A stretch of 64,000 bases of DNA from Syngnathus acus (Eukaryota > Chordata > Actinopteri > Syngnathiformes > Syngnathidae), in contig NC_051100.1 in assembly GCF_901709675.1 (NCBI RefSeq), forward strand, positions 5,518,001 through 5,582,000, in the 5' to 3' direction. Position 1 is the first letter of the stretch, and every line of letters starts with the position of its first letter. Below are positions 34,908 to 46,600 of the stretch, one piece after another. The position numbers and the translations under genes are program-made. The notes under the pieces are model-generated. The model made no database searches. It was not told where the DNA came from and saw only the letters and a list, made by a program, of their open reading frames with translations.

Positions 34908-36273
34908 CTGGAAACAGTAAATAAATGTGCGTCACATTAATAACTATTCATCATCCATTTAATTTCTGACAATTATTCAGGGTTGGGTCATGGAGACAGC
35001 TGCTTAAACAGGGAAGCCCAGACTTCCCTCGTTCCCTATCATCATCATCAATCAATGAAAATTAGGTGTCCATGCTAAAAGCTTTAATAAAAAGGTCCAA
35101 AATCATGTTGAATCACAGCTGCTCACTGAAAGCATGGCTGAACTACTGCATCAAATGTTTACGTTAAACCAAGCTTAGCGTGGCACCTAATGGAGGGAAG
35201 ATGACGCCTTCCAAAGTCATCATGATCAGTTTCCACTACTTACTGAAATGAGATGGTGTCTTTTATACGCTGGCCCTCTCAGACTGCTTGGTGGCGGATG
35301 CGAAGAAGACAGAAGCTTTTACTAAACCTAAGCGTCTACTCTGGAGCTGCCACGATGTCAAGATAGGATCTTCGTGACGCTCCACGTCACTATGACTGGA
35401 CAGGAGAGAGATGATTTGAATATGCAGCGGTAGATAGAAGTTGAAGCTCAAAGTCAAATGATTCAAGCAGTTGGGCAATGAAGACAAGAGGCTGTGAAAA
35501 ACCGGTTAGCCCAAACATGTACACTTCGACGATCGAACCTTCAACCTTTGCGTTGAGGGACTACCACTGAGTCACGCCAACCTACACTTTTTATTTTTTT
35601 TTAACTGATCTGATAGCAAAGTTATCAGATCCATATGGACGCACCTCAGGGTAATGAATTCTGCACCATTTTTTTTTCTTTTTCAACGTCATGGGTTATC
35701 ACGCACGTGCTGTGTACATCGTTCATCGACGTGATTAATTATTGCCTTTTCATAAGGTTGTGACAATTTACCAGCTGATCGTCTGTCACTGAGCCCTGTT
35801 TCATAATTGTCTTTGTGAATCTGAAAGAAAAGTCAACCTTTGTCTTTAGGAATTTTTATGTCACCCAATGACACAGAAGAGTGATTCATTTTAAGAGCAG
35901 ATGAGAAACGTGACCATTCAAATGAGCATTCGCACGCTATCCTGCACCCCAAAATATATATGCATACATCGATAACAGACGTGACAAAACCGAGTGTCCT
36001 ACAACTGATTGAAACTAAGGTGTGGAGGAATTTACATAAATGATGATACGTAGCCACCTATGGAGCTCTGCCACTTAGTATGATTTGCATGACTTGTTTC
36101 CGAGTATTGCTGCACTACTGGTACACACACCTTACACATTAACCTTTTAAACACAATATCTTAAATAGTTTTGCACATCTATGCAGTGCCATTACTAAAT
36201 GTGCTTAACCTGTACCCCCCACACCCTAACCAAATTTCTCACAATCAAAGGTTATCTAACACCCAAACTGTAA
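34908..36273. other. Upstream region of the giant gene
   Basis: No further protein-coding exon was recognised. On the minus strand a TATAAAAG lies at 35260-35267 and a strong donor-like GTAAGTAG at 35236-35243, so a noncoding first exon may lie here. The remainder is AT-rich without identified repeats up to the MITE at 36277. Confidence 0.45.
35260..35267 (-). promoter_or_regulatory. Candidate TATA box of the giant gene
   Basis: TATAAAAG on the minus strand lies about 370 nt upstream of the predicted start codon. A start site 25-30 nt downstream would fall on or just past the GTAAGTAG at 35243-35236, so that donor and this TATA box may not both be functional. The motif match is good but the assignment is weak. 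Confidence 0.3.
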
Positions 36274-36276
36274 TTA

Positions 36277-36771
36277 CCGTTTTTTTTCCATGTATAATGT
36301 GCAAAATTTAACTAATTTATTGTCCTAAAATCTGGGGTGTGCATTATACATGGGTACAAATTTTTATTTTTATTTTTTTTATCCGGATATCATACGGAGG
36401 CCGCCATTACAGATGCGCTTTCTTCTCTGCTGTTCACTTCAAACACGCTCCATACGAACACAATGCTCTCGTATCAGACGCTTGCTCGATCACCTGCTCG
36501 TTTGCTGTCACAATGTACCCTACACAAATCCGAAACATTTCTTCGCTATTGAGTTTGCTAGCGCATGCGCAGTGATACTGACCGGCAGAATAACATCCGG
36601 TTGTTCCCAAAGATGATCTTTTTTCTGAAATAATTTTACGTTTACGGACTTAAGTAGGAGTCAAAATTTGGGTGCGTATTATACATGGGTACAGGCTTTT
36701 TTCCAGCATCAACATGCCATTTTTAGGGTGCGTATTATACATGGGGGCGCATTATACATGGAAAAAAACGG
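36277..36771. mobile_element. 495-bp MITE, Harbinger-like
   Basis: The ends are inverted repeats, CCGTTTTTTTTCCATGTATA at the left and the complement of TATACATGGAAAAAAACGG at the right. They are flanked by TTA at 36274-36276 and 36772-36774. A 3-bp TTA/TAA duplication is the signature of PIF/Harbinger elements. The motif GTGCGTATTATACATGGG or a close variant recurs four times near the ends. No transposase is encoded. Superfamily assignment rests on the target duplication alone. Confidence 0.75.
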
Positions 36772-36774
36772 TTA

Positions 36775-37767
36775 CTTCTGTAATCGGCCCTGAGACGCAA
36801 CATGAGGCCAAAATGAATGTTCAGTCGGTTGATAACACCGATCAACATTTGCTAATGATGTGTGAGCTACAATGAGAAATGTAGTCATAAAAAAAAAAGG
36901 CCAAATGGCTGACTTTGAAATTACAAGACAACTCTATAAGAAGTTAATATCCCCCCAAAAAATGGTATTTTGATATCTGTTGGTATGCATAATTAGGTAA
37001 CACCTACCAGTGGAAAGGAGCTAGAAAAGGTTCCTTCTGGGATGTAGTGAGTCCAAGAGAATTTTGTCAGCCCAAACGTCTGGCAATCCTTAAGAGTACC
37101 AATGATCCTCTCGGCAGTCCCAAGTATCCGTTGTCAACTGACTTTGTCCTTCTTTGTTGCGACGCCAAACCAGACTGCAATGGATGGACAAGAATTGAAT
37201 GATTGCGATAGAGAACAAAAATGTTTTTTTCCTATTTGAAATAGACTTCCAAATGAGGTGATTGGGAATTTGGAGAAAAACAAAACGGGAGTTAACAACC
37301 CTAAAATATATAAAAAAAAAAAAATTAAGAATACACTGTATGAGTAGTCAACAGTAAAAACCTGGGATTTCGCTTAACATTACATTTCTGGAATAATAGT
37401 TCAACATAATAAATCATCGCCTGTCTGCTTGTGTGCAGACTCAGACTTTTTAATTGGCAATATAATTTAAACCCGATATACCGGCATTGGTTAAGCGATG
37501 TTATTTCTCTTATGTCCTTGAGATATGTTAAGTCTAGAAAAAAATAATTCCTATAAGCCGGAGCCCCTGTAAAATGTTTCGGTTTTACCTTTCAATGACA
37601 CATCTTAATATAAGTCACGTTTGATAGTTACAACTCATTTCCAATAAGCTCGAATCATCGAGGTTCCCGTCAAAGTTTATTGATTTATTTATTAGTTCTC
37701 GTATTTTTCTATTTCCATAATTTCTTTTTTTGTTTGCGAGCCTTTGGAGGTGAGTACATTTTTCGCT
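36775..37767. other. Intergenic, nothing recognised
   Basis: AT-rich sequence without recognisable exons on either strand. The short ORFs have no domain-like features. Confidence 0.5.
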
Positions 37768-37775
37768 GTTTATGT

Positions 37776-38100
37776 CACAGGTAACAAACTCAAGGCCTGG
37801 GGGCCAGATACGGCCCGCCACATCATTTTATGTGGCCCGCGAAGACAAATTGTGGATCAAATCCGTGTGTCATAACTAGAATTGCAAATTGTCTTCACTT
37901 TAATATCTTTTTTTTTTAATATTTGACCAGCTTTTACTTGTCTGATTTGAAAATGAGTTATTTGTAAGTTTGTTTTGTAGCTTTTACTCCATATAATTTG
38001 AGGAGCTCATACATTTATTTGGGTTGACAGTCATAATGGCCCTCCGAAAGAAGCTATGACTACAATGTGGCCCGCGAAAAAAACGAGTTTGACACCCCTG
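37776..38100. mobile_element. hAT-like MITE, copy 1 (325 bp)
   Basis: The right end is GAGTTTGACACCCCTG and the left end is a diverged version of its complement. Flanks GTTTATGT (37768-37775) and GTTTATAT (38101-38108) form an 8-bp duplication with one mismatch. Motifs such as TGGCCCGCGAAGACAAATTG and AATTGCAAATTGTCTTCACT are shared with the inverted copy near 42.13-42.36 kb. Noncoding. Confidence 0.75.
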
Positions 38101-38108
38101 GTTTATAT

Positions 38109-39515
38109 GTTTGAAAGTTGCATGTTCTTAAAAACTGCTAAATAAAGTTAAAAAAAAAAATGGACTCGCCCTAGTCAGTCTGCAGCAAAAATTAAGGAGT
38201 TTACCCGGCTGTTGATCAAAGTTCCACGGACGGTCCTAGATGCTATAGCCACCTCAGGAACCTGAGCGTGATGTTTGCAAGTGAAGTAGGAGAAAGAACT
38301 TACCGTGCCAAATGAAGGTAAGTAAATTGCAGAATGAAACTCCTGCCTTGGTTTCAGTCCTGTACTTTGTATCACCTCCCAACTGTGTTGTGATAGTTAA
38401 GTATAATGATTGGATGTTCCTCCCTTGCAAAGGCGTAGTCATTAGGGTGTGCCATTTAATTAATTGTTCTTTCTTCCCTCCCAGCTTAGCCACTCTTGAT
38501 TGTTCAAAATTGACGCTATGAATCAACAAAACACGTCATCAAGTGGCATTGTCCATGTCATGTGAACTAGAAGGGCTATGCAGAAAAATGTGGAATGGTT
38601 CTCAATGGTCATTCTGATAGTGAAAGAGTTGAACTGGCAGCCAGTTTTCCCAAGCACTTGCATACGGGAGCGCTATATTACAAAACACTTAAGGTGTGTT
38701 CTAACCTCCAAGTACACTTTGTGTGCCTAATGACAGTAAGGTGGAGTTGCATCTTTTCAGGGTCACTATTGTGTAAGCCTAAAATGCAATATTGCACTTT
38801 GGAACAAGAGTGGTAAATAAGCAATGTGGGGTTTCATTGATTTTTGGACTACAATTCATCTGTCTGATCACATAAAGCACTGCATGAACACCACCAACAA
38901 ATGCATCCGGTATAACAACCAAATAAAATATCTTGGGGGATTTGCCAGGACTCTGCTTAGGAACAGAGAGATTAACATGAGGATGTGTGCCGTGGAACTT
39001 TACAGCACTGCAGTGGCTAACTTTAAGAGGGGCATCAAACTGTGGATTATAAAAGAAAAACCAATAATAACTCCAGATAGGTGTGGATGGGAGTTCAGAA
39101 AGGAATTGAATTGCTTCAGGAAATTGCTTTTAGACTGACTGACATGATGACATGTGTGTCTTGGCATGTGAAGAAATTGACAATAAAGCAGACTTTGACT
39201 TGCTGCACGTGCAGTGACACACACAGGTTTAAAAAAAAAAAAAAAAAAAAAACATGTTTCCCATACACAGAAAACCTCAGGAGTTTAGGGAGAAAAAAAC
39301 GATTTGAAAAGAAAATAAAGCTAAATCTACAAGCTGGAGCGAAAATTCCTAAATTGTTCTTCAATTTTTTTATTTATTTTTTTGGTAATTAGTCATTGCT
39401 GTAAACAAACACGATGTTCAAGCTCGGATGACTCAGTTACGTGTAGCAGTACTTAAGTAATTATGTAAATTTTGGTTTTGGTTTGTAATTTTCCATTGAA
39501 AAGTACCCTAATGAC
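38109..39515. other. Intergenic, contains LINE tail and A-run
   Basis: No gene is recognised. The 104-codon plus-strand ORF at 38824-39138 has no recognisable domain. A 47-bp element tail lies at 39154-39200 and a long A-run at about 39229-39252. Confidence 0.5.
39154..39200 (+). repeat. LINE/SINE 3' tail, copy 2
   Basis: Matches 14394-14440 at 46 of 47 positions and ends in the same AATAAAGCAGACTTTGACT tail. It is a heavily 5'-truncated insertion. Confidence 0.65.
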
Positions 39516-39748
39516 CACTGTCTGATTTGGATCGGCCACCAAACAAGACAAGCACAGACTGCAACGGACAATCGGCACTGCGGAAAAGATAATCGGGACC
39601 AACCTCCCATCTATCCACTGTTCTTGCCACTTAAATGTTGTTAGTAACCTGAATGGTGTTAGTCACTTAAATGTTGGACTGAGATTGAGATCAACCGGAG
39701 TCAAATTCCTTCTTTGGCATGCACAAAGTTGGCCAATAAAGCTGAGTT
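39516..39748 (+). mobile_element. 5'-truncated, internally deleted LINE copy
   Basis: The sequence from CACTGTCTG through CAACCTCCCATCTATCCA closely matches the 3' coding part of the LINE at about 41.43-41.53 kb. It then jumps to the 3' UTR with GTCAAATTCCTT and CCAATAAAGCTGA. It is the same family as the longer LINE less than 1 kb downstream, with an internal deletion, and cannot encode protein. Confidence 0.8.
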
Positions 39749-40099
39749 GGTTTCATTGACGATAATTTAGCAAAACAGGAAACAGGGGTTTGGGATCTGG
39801 CCCAACATGCTGAGGCAAGAACACAATTATAACCTTGAATAATGACAAGCTAATTTGTCAGCTTAATTTGAGTTTTTTATGAGGTCGAAAGTGTTTTGTG
39901 GGCTGTTTTGAAATCATAGGCCTACGAGTTTGGCCGTTTTCCAACACGTCCGCTGCTCATCAAACAACTGAATTCAATCAGCTTAAGTTACTTAGCAATT
40001 TCAAAGCGACAAATCATAGATTGTGTTTTGACGAATGAACGAGTTAACAATGAGAATAAATTTGCAGCTGAGAGACGTTTGTGATTTATGAGCCAATTT

Positions 40100-41914
40100 G
40101 GTATTTGGGAACATTGACACAATGTGGTTGTATGCACAAAGGCTTGCCCAAGCCCAAGGCTTGCTAACCAGCTGAATAAGTTCTACTGCAGGTTTGATCG
40201 GTCCTCCCACACAACGGGACTTCCTGCAGCACAATCTACATACTCACCTCTCCCCACAACTGCTCTGTCCACACCTCTATCATCGTTGTCACCCACTCTC
40301 TCTCTTGCAGAGGCCGCGCCCGCACTCCAGGTCCGCGAGGAGGAAGTGCGCCAGATGTTCCGGAGACAAAAGACCAGGAAGGCACCGGGCCCAGACGGCG
40401 TGTCACCTTCCTGCTTGAAAGTCTGCGCTGAACAGCTGGCGCCCACCTTTGCACGGATCTTCAACCGTTCTCTGGAGCTGTGTGAGGTGCCCTCGTGCTT
40501 CAAGAGCTCCACCATCGTTCCAGTGGCCAAGAAGCCCGCCATCACAGGTTTGAATGACTATAGACCCGTCGCACTGACATCTGTGGTCATGAAATCTTTC
40601 GAGAGGTTAGTGCTGAACCACCTGAAGGAGGTCACGGGCCCCCTGCTTGACCCCCTCCAGTTTGCCTACCGGGCAAACAGGTCAGTGGATGATGCGGTCA
40701 ACATGGGACTGCACTACATACTGCACCACCTGGACACCCCAGGAACGTACGCCAGGATCCTGTTCGTGGACTTCAGCTCGGCGTTCAACACCATCGCTCC
40801 TGACATCCTCCAACAGAAGCTCATCCAGCTTGCGGTGCCTGCCCCCACCTGTCAGTGGATCACCAGCTTCCTGACCAACAGGAGACAGCGTGTGAGGCTG
40901 GGGGGCATCACATCTGACACCCGGACCACCAATACTGGAGCCCCTCAGGAGTGCGTCCTCTCCCCACTGCTCTTCTCTCTCTACACCAATGATTTCTCCT
41001 CAGATGACTCTCCTGTGAAGCTCCTGAAGTATGCAGATGACACCACTCTCATCGGACTGATCCAGGACGGTGATGAGACTGCGTACAGACAGGAGGTGGA
41101 GCGGCTGGTTCACTGGTGCAACCAAAACCATCTGGAGCTGAACCCGCTCAAGACCGTGGAGATGACAGTGGATTTCAGGCGAGACCCTTCACCACTTTCA
41201 CCCCTCACTATCCGCAGTAATACTATTCTCTCCACAGACACCTTCAAGTTCCTGGGAACCACAATCTCTCGGGACCTGAAATGGACCGGCCACATAGACT
41301 CTGTCCGGAAGGAGGCCCAGCAGAGGCTGTACTTCCTGAGACAGCTCAAGAAGTTCAACCTGCCGCGAGAGCTTCTGAAGACCTTCTACACTGCCATCAT
41401 CCAGTCTGTCCTCTGCACCTCCATCACTGTCTGGTTTGGAGCAGCCTCCAAACAAGACAAGCACAGACTGCAACGGACAATCAGGACTGCAGAAAAGATC
41501 ATTGGACTCAACCTCCCATCTATCCAAGACTTGTACCTGTCCAGGACCAGGAAACGTGCAAGGAACATCTCTACAGACCCTTCTCACCCAGGCTGCAGTC
41601 TGTTTGAACTACTCCCCTCCGGACGGCGTTATAGAGCTCGGTACGCCAAAACCAGCAGACACCGAGACAGCTTCTTCCCCCAGGCTGTTGCTCTGATGAA
41701 CTCACACCACTCATAGAGTCTCAGAGGCATTACTGTGCAATAACATCCTGCTCTTCACACCTTTTGAATTTGTCTACACTGTTTTTGCCATTATTCACAT
41801 GTCCTGAGTGTTGTTAGTCACCTATATGTTGAACAGAGGGTGTGTTTTACCGAAGTCAAATTCCTTGTTTGGCACGCTCAAACATGGCGAATAAAAACTC
41901 TTGAATCTTGAAAT
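40100..41914 (+). mobile_element. 5'-truncated L2/CR1/Rex-like non-LTR retrotransposon
   Basis: This LINE copy lacks its 5' endonuclease region and carries most of the reverse transcriptase plus its 3' UTR. The 3' end carries GTCAAATTCCTTGTTTGGCA and AATAAAAACTC, with a short TTGAATCTTGAA-type terminal repeat near 41901-41914. The 5' boundary is approximate because truncation left no motif. No target duplication was identified. Confidence 0.85.
40124..41716 (+). pseudogene. LINE reverse transcriptase, 530-codon ORF, 5'-truncated
   Basis: The ORF is the reverse transcriptase of a non-LTR retrotransposon. Visible motifs in order: K-A-P-G-P-D-G-V, L-N-D-Y-R-P-V-A-L-T-S, F-A-Y-R-A-N-R-S-V-D-D-A, F-V-D-F-S-S-A-F-N-T-I, G-A-P-Q-E-C-V-L-S-P, and catalytic Y-A-D-D at 41030-41041. 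The usual G-A-P-Q-G-C motif has Gly replaced by Glu, which should harm the enzyme. The first ATG is incidental to truncation; element coding sequence is already visible just after it. No N-terminal endonuclease remains. Clade is L2/CR1/Rex-like by motif style and not resolved further. Confidence 0.85.
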
Positions 41915-42129
41915 ACAAATGTAGAAAGAAAAAAGAAAAAGATTGGAGGTAGAATTAAGTCCTGTGAAGTCCTTGAAAGTAATTTCAACAGTGGGAAGGC
42001 ATAACTGGACAATAAGTGATGCACATAAGCAGCGCATTGGTTTGTATTAGGACAACAAAATATTTGTATATGGCACTCCAGTCACTCACCACACTTTTGT
42101 GCACTAAGAATAGGTAAACCCTTAGATTA

Positions 42130-42362
42130 GGGGTGTCAAACTCATTTTTATAGCGGGCCGCATTGTAGTCATAGCTTCTTTCGGAGGGCCATTATGTCTC
42201 AAGTAAAAACTGGTCAAATATTTCAAAAAAAGATATTAAAAGTGAAGACAATTTGCAATTCTAGTAATGACACACGAATTTGATGCACAATTTGTCTTCG
42301 CGGGCCACATAAAATGATATGGCGGGCCGTATCTGGTCCCCGGGCCTTGAGTTTGACACCTG
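42130..42362. mobile_element. hAT-like MITE, copy 2, inverted
   Basis: The left end AGGGGTGTCAAACTCATTTT and right end GAGTTTGACACCTG are inverted repeats. The interior reads as the reverse complement of the copy at 37776-38100, sharing the CATAGCTTCTTTCGGAGGGC and CAATTTGTCTTCGCGGGCCA motifs. It is shorter than copy 1 through an interior deletion. No clean 8-bp duplication was found. Confidence 0.7.
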
Positions 42363-43624
42363 TCTAAGGCTTAGACGCATAAGTGGGTAAAAAAATGACC
42401 CGGTGAAGTTTTTTTTTTTCTTTCTTTTTAAATATCTTCATAATAAAAAAAATTTCTTTTCATATTCCAGGTATTCCTCAATAAAACATGTTTTTGACAT
42501 AATAGCATTTAAATTCTGAACTTACCTTTTATACATTGTAAGAAATTGTATTACTACCCCAAGCTTCCATAAGTGGGACAAAAATGACCTGCATGCATTC
42601 TCTATGCATACCCTGCCGGGTAGGTGACGACGCCTACATTAGTAAACGTTACAAAGCATTAGCATTTGTATTTGGAAAAATACATTTATTCACAGAACAG
42701 ATACCAAAGGATGGAACTGAGTGAGACACAGTGAGGGTGCAGGAAAAGCTCACCAAGTTTACACGTGCAGGTTAAATATTCCCAAATAGTGTCTTTCCAC
42801 AATGGAGTCACATTTCTGGCAGTCTCCTCAAAAGGGAAAACAGCAACTTACAGCTTTAGTGATCACAGCTCCAGCGTCGTGGGCACATTTGGAAAAATCA
42901 AGCAGTTGAACCTACCCGTGATAAAATTCAGATTTATAGCTGACCCGATTCACATTCTTCATTGTTGCTGTTGGGATATTTGAGTCAGTGGCATTGGTTG
43001 GAGGGAAATAAGGGAGCCATTTTAATTTTTCAGGTCCTTGAGATGACAAAATTCACAGGTGAGGGAGTGATCTGATAAAACAAAACAAAAATGTTTTCCG
43101 TCGTATCGTGTGTTCCCATGAGACCAGCATGTCCATGTTGGCCTCTGTCCAAGTAAAAAAAACCTTAATTTTATAAGATGTGACTGTTAGACAATCAAAG
43201 TGAAGGCAACCAATGCCTTAAAACACTAAACGTTTGTTCACATTGTTCTTTTGGGAGCAGTTTGAGGAAGAAAAGCAGAAAGGAAGTTATTAACATTTTA
43301 TCTTTCATATAATCCAATAACTTGCAACAGAAGCAACCAAAAACTGGCAAAGCGGACTTTTCCAGGAACTGTTATAAAACAACAATTTATTTATTATTTA
43401 AAAAAAAAAAAAAAAAAATCACTGCCATATGAGTGCGCACATTCTCTGGTGTGCATGTTTGTGAATATTGTCTATTTTCAGCAGGCAGAAGCATCAGAGG
43501 TTTAAAAATAAATGTTGGCAGGATTCTGGCGGTATCTTGTCATTGAGGTGTGAAGATCATATGTTGTGGGGTGAGACGGACTAATGTCCCACAAACCTCA
43601 CCCGACCTTGATCTGCCCGGGTCC
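42363..43624. other. Intergenic DNA and marchf5 3' UTR
   Basis: No gene beyond the 3' UTR of marchf5, which enters from the right. The stretch includes an A-run near 43400-43418 and overlapping minus-strand AATAAA hexamers at 43386-43395. Nothing else was recognised. Confidence 0.5.
43386..43395 (-). promoter_or_regulatory. marchf5: Candidate marchf5 polyadenylation signal
   Basis: Two overlapping AATAAA hexamers on the minus strand (43386-43391 and 43390-43395) lie about 235 nt past the marchf5 stop codon. Suitable in position, but not confirmed. Confidence 0.4.
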
Positions 43625-46600
43625 TCAAGCTTCCTCCTGCTCAGGGAAATTGAGGATCTTGCGATGTGCTTGCCGCATGTACTGCTGCTGTTTGAAGTAC
43701 ACTTTGAACGACCCCTTGATGGCAACAAAGGCGATTCCTCCCTGTGAAGCGAATGGGTGAAGCACATGGTTATAGAAACGGTATTTTGTGTTAGATATTT
43801 GTGGCTCCACCCACCAGGATGGTCCGCTGTAGGTTGGAGTTGACGCTGCTGAACATCAGCTTGCCCACAATGGTGGCAATGGTGGGGAACACCAGCGCGC
43901 CGCACAGGATGCGGGTGGCCGAGACGTGATCGGCCAAGGGACTCGCCTCGGCCGGGATCCGAGGGACCGGGCAGCCGATTCCTGTGGAGATAAAGCGCCG
44001 TATAAGTCTTCAACAATTTTTTTGGGTAGAGGCTAGTAGATAGCTGTGCACGCTGACCGGGAAAGATGCTGTTGAGGATCTGCAGTTTGTTGGAGTATTT
44101 CCTCCATAAACGCAGGACGTAATCCTCCCAGCGGATCATCTTGCCGAGGATCAACATGACAGGGATGGTGGGCAGGCCGATGAGAAGGAAGAGAGGATCG
44201 GCCCGCTCCATGACATCCAGACCCTCCTTGTGGCCCACCACCTGCGCATAAGACAGATTCCTATATTGACTGTTAAGTCTGGATTGTTTTAAGTGACGAA
44301 TAAAAGCGATAAAATTTGTGCTGGAGAGCAGTAGTAACCAGAAGGTGCCCTCAGTGGTCAAACCTGCATGACGGTGACGGCGCCATACGTGACTGCGGTC
44401 CAGTATATGGATCCCACCATGATGCCGGCTGCAGCGAAGGGACCGGCCTTGGAGATGACTCGATCGGCCAGGTCCAGTACGTAGACCACGGGCCCTGATG
44501 GGAGAAAAGAAAATTCAATCAGGAGCACAGTAGAATTGGAACAAATGCAAAACCGACTGTCACCAGGGAAATGAATAAACGTATTGGCACCAAATGGCCC
44601 GTTTGAGGTGAACGTGACCCTTTTTTTAAAAATGTTTTTAACTGCACCTGTGGTAACATTTCATTCCAGACTGATTTCGCAATGCTTGAGTAGTTATTTT
44701 ACAGTTACTATGATGACGGAGTATAAACTCCTTCCGTTTATGCCTGCCTGAGGTCTACGCTACCAGAACGAGATCTAATCGAGTCTGCCTTTAATGAGCC
44801 GCCCACAGGACAGGAGATTCCAAGCATTCCATTACACGAGTTTTTTGTTTGTCATACGAGACCATTAAAAAAAGGTGTGGTAAGTGCTTCAACGGTACAT
44901 GCGTGTTTGGCAGACTATTACAGAATAGTAATGACGCCACGCTCAGAGTGACTGCAAAGGAGAAGCATCCGAGGACTCGTTGTCCTCTGAGCTGTGTTGA
45001 CGGGCTTGTTTTTGGCGGAGTGCTGATGGGAGTGTTGCCGCGACTACTCATCGAGCCGTTTCCATCGTTGCGCCACGTTTCTCAGACAATAAACAAAAGC
45101 TGGGTAAAGAGAAAAGCTGATATGTTGCTGTGAGGTTTCACAGCGGGGGGACTTTGTGGAAACGAGACGAGCGAACCCCGAGAGGATGATCGCCCGAGCT
45201 TTTGTTAGCTCCATTCTGTGAAATTACTCTCAATATGACTTGACAGTAAACACTGCAGGAGTAAAATGAGCTTTGAAAAATATGAACCTCTCTGGGCCCA
45301 TCTTCTGCTTCTAATGTGACTCAAGAAACCACCAAGCATTTAAAGGAAACAACCAATCCAAGAGAAAAGAGAGACAAATCGTTTGTCACGCACTTGCAGG
45401 CACACCCATAACTGGCACACCCTGGCGGCCTCGTGCTTTCTGTTTCTTTCAGGAGCTTTGCGGAAACTATGGCCGAAAAAACAGCCCTCGATGAGGAGGT
45501 CAACAACTTGGCATGAGACTCGCAAACAGTTAGGCCTCATTGAAATCTTGCACGTTGTTTCAACACTGCAAACTTCCCCTTTGTAAAGTTAAGCATTCTA
45601 TTAACATGTTTGAAAAAGAATAATACACTTTGAAAATGGCAACATTTCCGGACTATAAGATGCTACTTTTAGCACAAGCTTTGAACCTTGCGATTTTGTT
45701 TCGGTAATACAGATGAGAACATTTCGTTCAAAACAGCTGTGAAATGGTGTGTCGGATCTGGTGAATTTCAAAATATTTCTTTTCTTCTTTGAAATCACAA
45801 AAACATCAAATGCTGGCTGAAAGAGGTCAAGTGAGGTGCAGTAATGTCTCAAGTAATATTGTCGCGCTGTTATGATGTACAAGATTTAGGTGTGACGGCT
45901 AAGGTATATTTGATGTAAACATTTTGGATAATAATAATAATAATAATACATTAAATTTGTATAGCGCTTTTCAAAAACCCAAATGACGCTTACAGGGGCT
46001 CTTCTTAGAAGTTGATGAACTTCTTAGAAGTTATAACGTGTTCAAGAGCTCATATAATATTGTCAGTTACATACAACTGACAGTTAATCAGTCTTGGAAT
46101 TTGCGGAACTTAACATCTTGGAACAACCTTGGCAGTGTTAATAGCGGCAGAGTGGTAATCATGAGCTCCTCAGAGACTGCAGCAGCAATTAATTCTGACA
46201 ATTGCAGAAACACTTTCATCTTAAAGTAGCTATAGCTTTCAGGCTTACCGCAAAAAAACATTGGTTTGACGCCAGGCGTCATTCTCACGTCGTGGCGTCT
46301 TTGAAGATACAATTCAAGTGGCTTATTGACGATTAGTCACGCACGATAGATGTCTTTTTAGGGGAAAACATGATCACAAATGCACCCTTGTAAATGTGAT
46401 TACTGTATATTTCGGACCGGAAAAACAATTCTGACAAGTTTAGTTCGCTTATACAGGCTAAACATTAGGCCAACATCGCAAATGTTCATCTACTGTAGCT
46501 GTAGCTCCTTTCACTCCAAAATGCAACTTACCCACTTTGGGAAACACTATCAGGTACTCTGCGTTACACTGCGGACAGGCCACGCGTGCTGTGCTATTGC

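Noticed and set aside
38824-39138. 104-codon ORF
   Set aside because: No recognisable domain or splice signals, and surrounded by repeat debris.
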